A DNA stretch of 64,000 nucleotides from assembly GCA_022059125.1 (NCBI GenBank), contig JAEUWY010000008.1:1922001-1986000 (forward strand). Direction: 5' to 3'. Shown piece after piece: positions 34,267 through 44,339 of this stretch (position 1 is the stretch's first letter; each line of letters starts with the position of its first letter). The notes below the pieces were generated by a model that saw nothing but the letters and a program-made list of their open reading frames with translations, was not told the DNA's origin and searched no databases. The position numbers and the translations under genes were made by a program. Origin of the DNA: Corynespora cassiicola (lineage: Eukaryota > Ascomycota > Dothideomycetes > Pleosporales > Corynesporascaceae).

Positions 34267-35806
34267 ATGTCCCATAACCGTTATATGTCCTGGTCTGACG
34301 TGTTGACCATGGCGCCCACCTACCCTCCGTCCGGCAACGCGGCCGTCGAGTATCCCTCTCCCGCCTCGCGCCGTCCTTCCGAATGCTTCTCCGACATGAG
34401 TGGGAGCCGGAGGGGGAGCTCGGTCGGCTTCGTGCCCGACATGGAGAGTAAGGGCCAGTGGCAATCAATAGGCAGCGATTCCAATTCAAAGAGCCCACTA
34501 GCCCAGTTTGGTTTCTTCAAGAACCTGACCGAGAAGAAGACGACACGAGGTTTGCCGCCCTGCACCTGCCTTCGATCTCCCGCGCATGCGCTAACCACCA
34601 ACCACCTCCCCCACAGATGGCCAGCCGCCCAAGAGAAGAGGCCCCAAGCCTGACAGCAAGCCTGCACTCACCCGGAGGCAGGAGCTTAACCGACAGGCAC
34701 AGAGGTGATGCTGCAGCCTCCCCTCTGCGTGGTGACCAAGACTGACCCCCGCCAAAGGACCCATCGGGAACGCAAGGAGATGTACATCAAGGCACTCGAA
34801 CAGGAAGTACTTCGCCTCAAAGAGTCCTTCGCCACTACCGCACGCGAGCGCGACGCCTTTGCCGATGAGAACCGCCGGCTCAAGGAGCTGCTCATGGCCC
34901 ATGGCATCTCATTCGATCTCTCGAGCCCCGGCAACAACGGCATTGCCCACATGGGAGGCTCGGCGTACGGCAGCAGTTCGACGGGCAGCGTGTCCGGCTA
35001 CGGCCAGGGCACCAACTCGACAGGCTACACATCACCCCCGACCATGGGCCACCGAGGCTCCATCTCGCACGACATCGGCGTCAACCAGCAGGCGCCCCAG
35101 CAGGCGCCCCAGCAAGCCAACGGCGGACTCGACTATGATCAGATCGGGATAGACTTCGTTTTAACGTACGATCGAACGCCCTATCTCTCTCCTCCACCCC
35201 AGCAATAAGCCCGTGCTCTTCTCCTCCACTCTTCCTGCTCGCTCGTCCATTGCACTGGTCGTACGTCTTTGTTTGTTTTCATTTTTCTTTTTGATAGTCG
35301 TGGGCACACCTTCTGACTGTTTTGCGGCCTTTCAGCCTAGAGCGGCCTTGCATGGACCACATGCAGTACTTAATGGTGCGGGCGCACGACGCCGACGAGA
35401 CGGTCAGCGGCCACGTACTGATGGCGACGGCGCCGCCCGAGTCGCACATAGCGAGTAATCCAAACGAACCGTATCCGCATCAGATGCCGGATATCACGAT
35501 GCCGGACCTAATGAAGCTCCTGGATCTCAGCAACCGCCTCCCGCTCGACGGGGAGATTACGCCCATCATGGCGTGGGCCATGATCCTGCAGGACCAGAGA
35601 GTCGGCGAGCTGTCCAAGGAGGACATTGAGGTAATCAAGGGGGACCTCGCGGCCAAGGTGAGGTGCTATGGGTGAGTTGACCTCTCGGCCCACTTGGTGT
35701 CGAGCCGTGCTAACGCGCCCACAGCTTCGGCGCGGTCCTCGAGGAGTTTGAGGTGCGCGATGCGCTGATGGCTGCCCTTGCGGGCAAGGGTACGCAGACG
35801 AAGTAG
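34267..35806 (+). CDS. bZIP transcription factor
   Basis: Five exons (34,267-34,549, 34,617-34,704, 34,758-35,165, 35,336-35,671, 35,725-35,806; introns 67, 53, 170 and 53 nt) encode 398 residues. After a Ser-rich N-terminus come FGFFKNLTEKKTTR and KRRGPKPDSKPALTRRQ. The basic region NRQAQRTHRERKE is assembled exactly across the second splice, and a leucine zipper (LEQEVLRLKESF...LKELLMAHGI) follows. N-x-x-A-Q-R-x-H-R-x-R fits the fungal AP-1/Yap-like basic region. A Gln/Gly-rich linker leads to a conserved C-terminal domain (LERPCMDHMQYL, GEITPIMAW). It should act in the nucleus; its targets are unknown. An upstream alternative start is possible. Confidence 0.88.
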
Positions 35807-36138
35807 TAATGCGGGCCACCGAGTAGCTTTTATTCTAATCAGTAATGAGGCACGATTCACGACGGGAAGCCGACGTCTTGATGACCCAAGCTTGCAAAGA
35901 GTGATGTAATGACTGGTGACTGGCATCCGCCGGGCGTGGGATGCGGCTGTCAGGGGTCTTCCTTCGCTGCCGGCGGTGCCCTGCATGCATGTCGCTGCTA
36001 GGCCCAGCCCCATGCCATGGCGTGTTCTAGTCCCTGGCCGCCGGGACCCCGCATCACGTGAACACGAAACCGCCGCCCGCCAGGAATCGGAAGCTCCAGG
36101 GCCCAATCTTCCCTTCCCTCACCACCCACCCTCTCACC
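35807..36138. other. Intergenic region
   Basis: About 330 bp between two rightward genes. Nothing distinctive beyond a CACGTG word at about 36,055-36,060 in the leader of the downstream gene. Confidence 0.45.
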
Positions 36139-37182
36139 ATGGCCGAGCTGAGCGTCTACGACAACGACCCGACCATCTACCTCTTCACATCGCTGACGGC
36201 CGGCTCGTCGCACATTGTGACTGCCACGTCGCGCATCGAGACCATCCTCCGCGCAAACAAGATCCCCTTCAAGGGCGTCGACACGGCCACGGATGAGCTG
36301 GCCCGGAAGCTGTACGGCCGCCGCGCCCGGGGCAAGAAGCTGCCGCTGCTGGTAAAGGAGGGCTTCGTCGTGGCAGATCTCGAGCAGGTCGAGGAGTGGA
36401 ACGAGTACGACGAGCTGCGTGAGGCCCTGGGTGTGACCAGCTCCTTTACCGCCCTCCCCGCAAAGCCAGCCCAACCCAAGTCGACGGCACCATCCTCCAC
36501 TGCTGCTGCTGCTGCCGCCGCTTCACCTGTGGCCTCGAAGCCTGCACCGTCGTCAGCAACAAAAACAACAGCCCCAAGCCAAAAGGAGAATGTACCCGTC
36601 CAGACGCCCGAGCAGAATCTCGCCATCCGCCAGCTAGGCGCCCAAGCCGCCAAAGCAGCCGCTGCGAAGAAGCCTACGCCGCCCAAAATCTCCACCACCA
36701 ACCCCTTGCTCACCGAGAAGGCCAACTCGCCCAGGAGGAGCCTCCTCATGTCCCCCACCAGCGCTCTTTCCCCACGATCCATCCCTTTACCCACAACCCC
36801 GAACGTGGCTGCGAGCCTGGAGGGAGAGATTGCACAGATGGACGCAGGCAGGCCTGCCATCCCCAAGCCGACCTCGCAACCCGTGAATCTGCCCCCGTCC
36901 ATGCACAAAGATGCTGCCAACCCGGCGCTCGAGGCCGGTCCCACATCCGTATCGCAAAAGTCATCCACCACGTCGCCACCGATAACATCGCCTAGTCCCC
37001 TGTCTCCTGGATCCGCATCGGGCGACAGCGGGGTAAAGGAGTTCCGCGGGTCTCGGGTGGGCACGGCGAGCGAGGAGGAAACCAAGCAGATTGAACAGGA
37101 TCTGACCATCCAGGAGGTGGAAAGCTCCAAAGAAGATGGCAAGGCGGAGAGCAGAGGTGCGACGGTCAAGACACAGGAATAG
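36139..37182 (+). CDS. SH3BGR-like thioredoxin-fold protein with a disordered tail
   Basis: An intronless frame of 347 residues starting at the ATG of CACCATGGCC. Residues 1 to about 100 match the SH3BGR/glutaredoxin-related fold: PTIYLFTSLTAGSS, IETILRANKIPFKGVD, then LPLLVKEGFVVADLEQVEEWNE. No Cys is present, so it cannot act as a redox glutaredoxin. The rest is low-complexity Ala/Pro/Ser with short conserved-looking motifs such as TNPLLTEKANSPRRSLLMSP. The frame ends at TAG, but the same frame then continues for 14 more codons of the same Lys/Asp/Ala style to a second TAG at 37,225-37,227. Function is unknown; proteins of this type are proposed protein-interaction factors. Confidence 0.82.
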   Translation: MAELSVYDNDPTIYLFTSLTAGSSHIVTATSRIETILRANKIPFKGVDTATDELARKLYGRRARGKKLPLLVKEGFVVADLEQVEEWNEYDELREALGVTSSFTALPAKPAQPKSTAPSSTAAAAAAASPVASKPAPSSATKTTAPSQKENVPVQTPEQNLAIRQLGAQAAKAAAAKKPTPPKISTTNPLLTEKANSPRRSLLMSPTSALSPRSIPLPTTPNVAASLEGEIAQMDAGRPAIPKPTSQPVNLPPSMHKDAANPALEAGPTSVSQKSSTTSPPITSPSPLSPGSASGDSGVKEFRGSRVGTASEEETKQIEQDLTIQEVESSKEDGKAESRGATVKTQE

Positions 37183-37458
37183 GGCGCAAAGGACGCGGAC
37201 AAGGCTGGCGAGAGCGCCAAGGATTAGAAGTACTGGCTTCTATTTTGGCATTTACCCACCTACGCAGCATGTAATGATGAATGACTATTGCATCACACCC
37301 CTCACAACATCCAAATGCGCTTGAGAAACGTGTTAGAGGTGGCGAAGCGAATGGGACAACAACAGACAACAGGCTGAAAATGGTCAAACGTAATGCTATC
37401 CTACACACCATCCGCAAAAAAAAAAAAAAAGGTATCTCAGCTACGGAAAACAACAGCA

Positions 37459-39578
37459 TCACAACACCTCGGGGGGCTTATCCGTGGAGCGTACGGGCGC
37501 AAGCGGCCCGTCATCGGCACTCTCCCGATCTCCCGCCTTGCCTTCGACTACATCGCGGCCTAGCATCATATGCTCGACATTGACCTTGGGGCCCTTGAAC
37601 CACTTGTGCGCAGATACGAACCACCAAACGGTGACGAAGAGCATGGGGCCGCCGTAGCAGAGGCATGTCCAATTCATCAGATCGGGGCTGCAAAGTTACA
37701 ATTAGTCCGTCGTCTTCTCACGCCGTGCTTATCAAGGTAAACTTACGTCAAATCCGCGCCAGTGACGCTGGGCAAACAGAGGATCGGCACCATGAGGATC
37801 ACGAAGCCAGACGCAACGACTCCGATGGGAATGGAAAACCGGCCCAGATTCCATGGCCCTGCGCGGAACCTGTCTCCCACGAAGAAGACACGGATAAAGA
37901 TGGGGGTCGTGAAAGCTACATGGCAATGGAGTCAACACACTGTACGTACGGTAGGGAAGGGTGGGCCGGAAAGAATTGATGCTGGGAAACTGCACTTACC
38001 CACGAAGGCTGCCAGAGCCCCGATAGAGAACAAGGCGCCAATGGCAATCTCGCCACCAAATATGAGCAAAAGGGACAGTATGCCAATGACACAGTTGAGC
38101 CACACGGCATTCACGGGCGTCTGCGTCGTCTTGTTGACGCGCTTCCAATACTTGCTCAGGGGGAAACAGTCATCTCGGGCATACGCAAACGTGACACGGG
38201 ACGCTGCAATCATGCAACCCTGACCCATGGAGAAGCCCGCGATGATGGTCAGCGAGAGGATGGCCAGGGTGATCTTCTGTGGCATGCACTGCATTAGGTA
38301 GGCGGCGAAGGGCTGGCCTAGCTCCGACTCGAGCACGTCGTCGATGCTGACGACGGTGTAGGCGACAACCATCTGCAGAAACCAGCCGAACAGGCCGCCC
38401 GTGGCCGACGTCAGGACGATGGCGCGGGGGCTCGCAATGTTGGCATTGGAGCACTCCTCTGCGAGATGGAATGGGCTGTCGTAGCCGCTCATGGTCCAGA
38501 TGACGCCAATGAAGCTCATCAGGACCGAGATGCCCGGCGGGAATGCGGTGCCCTCGTAGATGGTGCCCCACACCTCGCTCGAGGGCGAGAACTTGGGGAG
38601 CCCGCGGGACTCGCGGTCCGTCCCCGCAGGGATGAGTATGATGACGACAATCAACGCAATGAAGTTGAACGTGGATCCCCCAGAATTGATTTGCGCGAGC
38701 CACTTGGTGGGAAGCGACGACATGACGCCGTGGATCAGCATAATGAAGACGGTCAGGAGGAATGTCTGGTAGTTCGTGGGGACATAGTCGGGATTGGTGA
38801 TGGAGGCGGCCGCAAGTATCATCGCAGCGATGCCATAGTTTACTACGTCACAAACATACACAGTCAGCCACTCTCCATCTGAAGCCACACTCTAGGGATT
38901 TGAAAAAGCTGAAGAAAAAAAACTTGTCTTGTACTCACCCGAGGGTGCGGCGGTAATCTGCGCCAGCCAATTGCTCCAGCCAGTAATCCAAGCAGCAAAG
39001 GGACCCCAGCCGGGAGGTGCCAGCACGGCAGAGGCGTAGTAAAGCCCACCGCTCGTGGGCATGGAGGAGCATAATTCAGCCATGCTACAGGCGACCGATT
39101 GGATGCCGATCATGGCTACGATCCATCCCCACGTCATACCTAGAAGGAGAAGAAAGGAACCGTCAGCGCCCAACACGAATCAGAATGAACACAGACCAAA
39201 TGACGTTGCCATCGAGAGCAGAAAAAGATGGAACGAATATAGATGATGAGAGCGATCCCCTCGAAGCCAGCAAGGACGAGATGGAACGAGAGAGAGAGAG
39301 AGAGAGCACTTACCTGCCGTCCCCGCATACCCCATGCCATAAAACAGCGTCGACGCAAAGCTGGGCAGCAAGCCCAGCACGGCAAAACTGACGCAAAAGG
39401 TCGTGTAGAGGGAGAACTCGCGCTTGAACTCGCTCTTGTAGCCCAGGGCGGCGAGCACCTCCTCGTCCGGGTTGAAGTCATGGGTCGGGTCAAAGGGCAC
39501 GTCGCCGCCGGGCAAGATGGAGGTTACGGGCTCCTCGGCGACGCTGCGCTTGTGAGGTGCCGTCATGGTTGTCGCCAT
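37459..39578 (-). CDS. APC-family amino acid/GABA/choline-type permease
   Basis: Five exons (39,578-39,314, 39,139-38,939, 38,842-38,000, 37,915-37,747, 37,687-37,459; introns 174, 96, 84 and 59 nt) encode 568 residues. The cytosolic N-terminus carries DEEVLAALGYKSEFKREFSLYTTF, a hallmark of fungal GABA/choline permeases. Membrane spans follow with MTWGWIV, SGGLYYASAVLAP, GYDSPFHLAEECSNANIASPRAI and SRVTFAYARDD. Twelve spans are expected. The family imports amino acids, GABA, polyamines or choline across the plasma or vacuolar membrane; the substrate cannot be fixed here. The first intron contains a (GA)n/(CT)n run near 39,286-39,306. Confidence 0.9.
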
Positions 39579-40259
39579 GGTGGTGGGAATCGGGGAGCCG
39601 GGATCGGAGGGTTCATTCGCTGGCGGAGAGAGCGAGCTTGGTTATGGGCAATGCACGGCGAGACCATGGGTGGATGGACTGGGTATATTATAGACTCGCA
39701 GCTACCCGTATCTAGTCAGCGGGCCAGGCGGTCCAAAACGGCAACTCGACGCTGTACCCAGCAGCACGACGATAGGCGCTGGCGCGGCGAATCGCATGGG
39801 GCCAGAGCTTGCAGCTCTTATCTGTGGGGTTGGGCCGGGGCTTCGCCTAAGAGCGGTCCCATGTCTGCTGGTACGAGCCACCGGACGGAACAGTTCCGGC
39901 GTCTCCAAGGGAGAGGGGGGGCTGCGCGATTGATGATGCCCATGTGCTGCCACCCAGGCCGCCTGAACCTACCCAAACGAGCAAAGTGAGCTCGTCGACG
40001 GCATGCCACGGCCACACTCCATGGACCATTGCCCAGCCTACATTTTGCTATCTTGCATTGGCCCAAAACCATCGAGGCCCATTGCGTGTTTATTTGTGCT
40101 TCTTGGACTCCGCTGGCCCCCGTGTGCTTCCTACCCTCTGGCACCCCACGGACGGTGCTTTGGCCCTTGGGCATATCTCCATGCGTTCACGCCCTCGCAT
40201 CTTTACGTAAGAGCGCCAAAACATCACGTCGACTGACGGACGGCCTCGTGCGCAAGCCC
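39579..40259. other. Intergenic region
   Basis: About 680 bp between the permease (leftward, 5' end here) and palC (leftward, 3' end here). It should contain the permease promoter. No recognisable gene or repeat. Confidence 0.5.
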
Positions 40260-41729
40260 TCAGTAATACGTTGTGCCTGGAGCATAGTCCGACTTGGTGC
40301 CCGGAAACGCGCCCACGGGAGCGGCAGATCGCTCCTCCTCGTCGGCGCTGTCCTCTTCTTCGCCCTCGAATCCATCGCCGGCATCGGGGGGAGCGCGCAT
40401 GCGGATGATGGACTCCTCCTCCAGCGCTGGAATGACGAACATCTTGGGCGTGTGGTACTCGCGTCCCGAAGGCATGCTAGCGAGGAGTGGTTCCGAGGAC
40501 GGTATGAGCTGCACGCCCACCTGGAGACGGAGTCAGGAGTAGTCTAGGTCCGCTGCATGAGCACCACATACCGTATCGTTCATCTTCTCCCATTTCTTGA
40601 GGAGCATGTCCACGACCCTGCCCTCCTCGAACTTACCCGCGTCTGTACCCCAGCCCTCGCCCTTTTCAATCTTCTTATCCTCACGCTTCTCCTGCCAGTC
40701 CTTCTTAAGCTTGGAGAAGCCAGACTTTTTCTTCTCGTCCTGGACGCCCAGTGCAGCAAAGCCAAGCTCCTTTTTTGCGCCCCGGAGCCACGCAATGCCT
40801 TCGCCCGTCTTGCCCGCCAGCTCTGCGTCGCAGCCCAAGAACCGACATGCCTTGCCTTTGGCGGTCCGCCTTAGGTCATCCACGTACCTGGAGAGCGATT
40901 CGTTGACCTTGGCGCGGCCGAGCATAGCCTGCGCCTTGGCAGCATGCTCCGACGAGGCCAGGCAGAGGCGGGCAAAGAGATGAGCCCGCACTTTGGGTAT
41001 CTCGACGCCCTTGAACATCCAGTCCTTGTTTTGCTTGTTGCGATCCTCTATGACTACTGCGGGATACGGGTCATCTTTCAGGACGGTGATGAGCGTGGCC
41101 TCGGCCATGGTGAGCTCCGCCAGCGCCCCCAGGACCGAGACTGAAATGTCTACGGCCTCCGGCTGCGTGTTCCACTGCTGGGCGCGGTTCATCAAATACG
41201 TGTGCACGGCATTTGCGTCGAGAAAGTGCTTCATGGCAGCGCCGATGGCAGTCGCGCGTTGCTCGGGCGTGGGGAGGGTGGCATCATATAGGGTGTGCAG
41301 CTGGGCCCGGCCCTGGAGGCTGTGCACGTAGGCTAGGGTCGAGAGCGTGAAGAATAGTTCGCTTTCCAGGCTCTTGAGCTTGATCCGTGGTGGCTCCCTG
41401 CCGGGCAGAGAAACGCCGAGTGTCGAGCGCCATTCCACCTCGAGCTCCTTGACGAGGACCAGGTCGATTTCCTCGCCAGCACAGCCGGCGCCGCTCAGGC
41501 CCGCATCTAGAGCGAAAAGGTATGGAACGTAGTCATTGAGGGCTGAGAGCACAGTGGACAGGTTCGAGGGTTGCGTCGAGGGCGGCAGGCGCTTGTACCG
41601 CTTCAGCACATCGCGCACCACGCCTCTGGCCGTGGTGGCGCAGTTGGGGAGCGAGGGGTGGGTGCTGCTGCTGAAGGACTCGGCAAAAGAGACGCTCGAG
41701 GTGGTGGGGAGCACGAAGGGGTATGGCAT
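40260..41729 (-). CDS. palC: pH-response regulator PalC (BRO1-domain protein)
   Basis: Two exons (41,729-40,572 and 40,520-40,260; intron 51 nt) encode 472 residues. The N-terminus MPYPFVLPTTSSVSFAESF and the stretch LSTVLSALNDYVPYLFALDAGLSG are signature sequences of PalC. The bulk is a helical BRO1 domain, including PEQRATAIGAAMKHFLDANAVHTYL and VLGALAELTMAEATLI. In Aspergillus PalC joins the ESCRT-III subunit Vps32 to the plasma-membrane pH sensor complex so that the PacC transcription factor is processed at alkaline pH. The C-terminal tail is acidic and disordered, as in relatives. Gene length matches the family. Confidence 0.93.
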
Positions 41730-42235
41730 GGCGCGAGGGTTGGCATGGAGAGGAGATGAGGAGTCGCTGCTGGCCAGGCTGGTGACGATGCACCTGCAGG
41801 TACGCAGCCCATGGCGGGGCCGCGCCCTGGCTTGGCAGCATCATGCTACGGCCCCATCGCCCATGGCCCTGTACGTGTATCAGCTTACGATTGCACTCAT
41901 GATTGGCCGTGAATCTTGGAGTAGATCTTGGAGAAACACGTCTGCGAAAACGGCTCCCGGGGAATCACTAGTCAGCTCATATCAATCAGGACGGACTGGC
42001 ATTGTGGACATGGTTCATGCAGTAGCCGGACCAGACGACGCTGGCCGACGGCTCTGCCTCTGTGCGGCGGGCATATATACACTTCAGCCGACCGAAACAT
42101 GCAATGCATCCTTGCTCTCCCCTCCAAAGATCCGTCCATAACGCCTGGGCATGTGCTATTGAAACATGGGCGACTTCGTGCCCGTCTGCCCCATCTCGTC
42201 CCGCCAGGAGTCGTCGCCGCCTGCTCGGGCTTCTT
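41730..42235. other. Intergenic region
   Basis: About 500 bp containing the palC promoter and the 3' flank of the small complex I gene. No motif that I can support. Confidence 0.45.
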
Positions 42236-42683
42236 TTATTCTTTCGAGATGTAGTTCTGCTGTGCAAATAGGTAGCCCTTGACCTTGGCGTCCTTGAGCA
42301 GCTCAAAGTAACGTTCTGCGTGGTTCGAGTTAGTGACAGTCTAACCGCCATGTGCGTCCGCATGCTGTCAGCCCTGAGGTGAAGGGTCCTAGGAGTAGCA
42401 ACAAACTGCTCAGCGCATCCACAGATTCTTCCCTTTTCCGTGCAGCGGGCTACCTACCTCGCAGGTGTCCACACTTCTCCAGGTGGTTGACGCCCTCGCG
42501 GCGATAGCACTTGGTCATCTCCTCGCGCACCAATCGCGCCATCATGCTCTTGACCCACTGCTCACGAATGATGGAGTCCTGGGCGGCCTTGAGGGCCTGG
42601 TTGTCTTCGTAGTCGACGCCCTCAAAGGTCGGCGGGACCTGGGGCTTTTTCGCGAGGAAGGCCTCAGACTCGGGGGTAGGCAT
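42236..42683 (-). CDS. Mitochondrial complex I subunit, NDUFB10/PDSW type
   Basis: Two exons (42,683-42,458 and 42,315-42,236; intron 142 nt) encode 101 residues. MPTPESEAFLAKKPQVPPTFEGVDYED and REQWVKSMMARLVREEMTKCYRREGVNHLEKC, then RYFELLKDAKVKGYLFAQQN, match the fungal 12-kDa PDSW subunit (Neurospora 12.3-kDa subunit). It sits on the intermembrane-space side of the membrane arm of NADH:ubiquinone oxidoreductase. The two Cys residues (TKCYR, LEKC) correspond to conserved Cys positions of the family. There is no cleavable presequence, as usual for this subunit. The splice rebuilds HLRERYFELL, which supports the model. Confidence 0.9.
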
Positions 42684-43030
42684 TGCGGCGGAAGTGGGCG
42701 GACGGGCGGCGTCGAGATGGGTTGAGGAGGAGTGCGAGCAGTCGAGGATGCGGTGGGAGGCGCCGGGTCAGCCAATTGGGGCGGGGGAGCGATGTGGTGG
42801 AGCAGCGGCGTCGTGGTCGAGGTGGTCGTGTAGCCGGATCTATGCCCAGACACGAAGCTCGTCCCATTTTCGGATGCGGCAAGCCAAAGCTCTTTCACGT
42901 GACCTGCACCGCCTGGCCCAATCCCCATGGCTGCAATCATCATCACCACCACCACCACCATGACTATCGTCAACACGACTCGATTTCACTGTAGCACAAT
43001 GACTTCACCGATGTGTATGATAACATTCCC
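42684..43030. other. Intergenic region with a short (CAC)n run
   Basis: A CAC trinucleotide run lies near 42,940-42,962. Otherwise this is the promoter side of the complex I gene and the 3' flank of the next leftward gene. Confidence 0.45.
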
Positions 43031-43705
43031 CTATACCATCTTCAGATGATTCAAAAATGACTTCGATGGTATGTCTTCCCTGCACTCTAGCCTTTTGGCA
43101 CGGCTCCTCTTGGCATCCCCCATGCCCCCCATGCTGCCCGCACCGCCCCATCCCACAAGTCTCTCGGTCACGAATGTGCGGGATGGCCTGGCCCTCCCAT
43201 TCCAGCAAACATCCTGGAGTGTTCCGTCCAGTGCGTGCAACTCAGAATCGCGTTTGCGGGTGCAAGCTGGGCAAGACTTGTGGATCTTGAACGAATGGAC
43301 TGGATGCCCCAGCCGCTCTCCACACCCAGATACCACATCGCTAGTCTTCCACTCTCCACCATCGCTCCCACCCCCAAGTGCCTCGCCCCCACTCGAGTCT
43401 TCTCCGTTTACCCTCGCCATGGTTCCATCGTGCTGAGGCATGCAGCCTTCCTCTGGGCGCGCGCAAAGTGTACTGCTGGCACTCATCGTCTCACATTCCA
43501 CATGTCCATCCCCGTGTCCTCCTTCCGGAACCATCTCTCTGTGCTCCCCAACTGCCGCCCTTTCCGAAACCGTGGAGTCATTGCTGGGCGTTTTATTTGA
43601 GCGCGAAACTAGTGCTGCTGCCGCCAAAGGGCAAATGCAGATCGGATCGGATGAGGGTATGCAATGGCCGCAGCCGACAAATATGTAGTGCCGGTAGTAG
43701 CACAT
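43031..43705 (-). CDS. Cys-rich hypothetical protein of filamentous fungi
   Basis: An intronless frame of 224 residues. It opens with MCYYRHYIFVGCGHCIPSSD and later has HPVHSFKIHKSCPACTRKRD. The pairing of a MCYY...CGH start with a C-x2-C-x-RKRD segment is a layout I recognise from short uncharacterised proteins of filamentous ascomycetes, where the spaced Cys/His residues could bind a metal. The middle is Gly/Ser/Glu rich and probably disordered. No function can be assigned. Confidence is moderate because frames of this length also arise by chance in GC-rich DNA. Confidence 0.6.
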   Translation of the reverse strand: MCYYRHYIFVGCGHCIPSSDPICICPLAAAALVSRSNKTPSNDSTVSERAAVGEHREMVPEGGHGDGHVECETMSASSTLCARPEEGCMPQHDGTMARVNGEDSSGGEALGGGSDGGEWKTSDVVSGCGERLGHPVHSFKIHKSCPACTRKRDSELHALDGTLQDVCWNGRARPSRTFVTERLVGWGGAGSMGGMGDAKRSRAKRLECREDIPSKSFLNHLKMV

Positions 43706-44339
43706 GGTGCTTGTCGGTGGCGTGTCTCGGTGCGTTACGAGGCGGTTTTGGATCGAAGAAAGGACTCTATGTCCTTGCAGAGCCCATCAGGCTAGACGTC
43801 CAGGTAGCTGTTTTATGTGAAAGGGCCTTGTCTGGCCCGAGGTCACTGTATTGTGCACTGAAGCTGGAAGCATGGGCCGTGGCCTTTTTACCTGGGCCGT
43901 CGTTGACCACATGTAGTGAATGACCTTCTGCGTTGCTCATTACTGCCTTGTCTATTCGCGGGAGTGTGACTCTTTGTTGCCCTTTACTCGTGCTGGGGAC
44001 CGTTAGCGGCTCAGCAATTCAACCTCGCCCGTTCCACTCGGGTTGGAAGTAATCAACTCTTTTCTTATTGAGCACATTAGTTACTCTGCATCCTTTCACA
44101 GTCATGATGGGATGTTGGGATTGTGCAATTACATGTATATTTCTAGATCTCAAATATGTAAGCGTGAATGTACACTAGCTTTCGGATCTTGGATGCTGTC
44201 TGCTACACCCAACTCAAGCACGGCTTTCTCTGTGTAGCTGCGCAAATGTCCCGATATTGGGATCGGTAGGCAACAACACCTACAAATGATTAATCGAGCG
44301 AGGTGTAGGGAGCTGTTTACCGCAAGACAGCCGAGCAGA
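43706..44339. other. Intergenic region
   Basis: About 630 bp, somewhat less GC-rich than its surroundings. It holds the presumed promoter of the Cys-rich protein gene and the 3' flank of the exporter. No element recognised. Confidence 0.45.

Noticed and set aside
33411..34498. Several overlapping 200-290-codon frames antisense in the bZIP leader
   Set aside because: All are Arg/Gly/Ala-rich products of CGCCCA repeats and C-runs, without motifs.
36177..37220. 347-codon open frame antisense to the SH3BGR-like gene
   Set aside because: It mirrors a GC-rich low-complexity coding region; the plus-strand frame has the recognisable fold and a good start.
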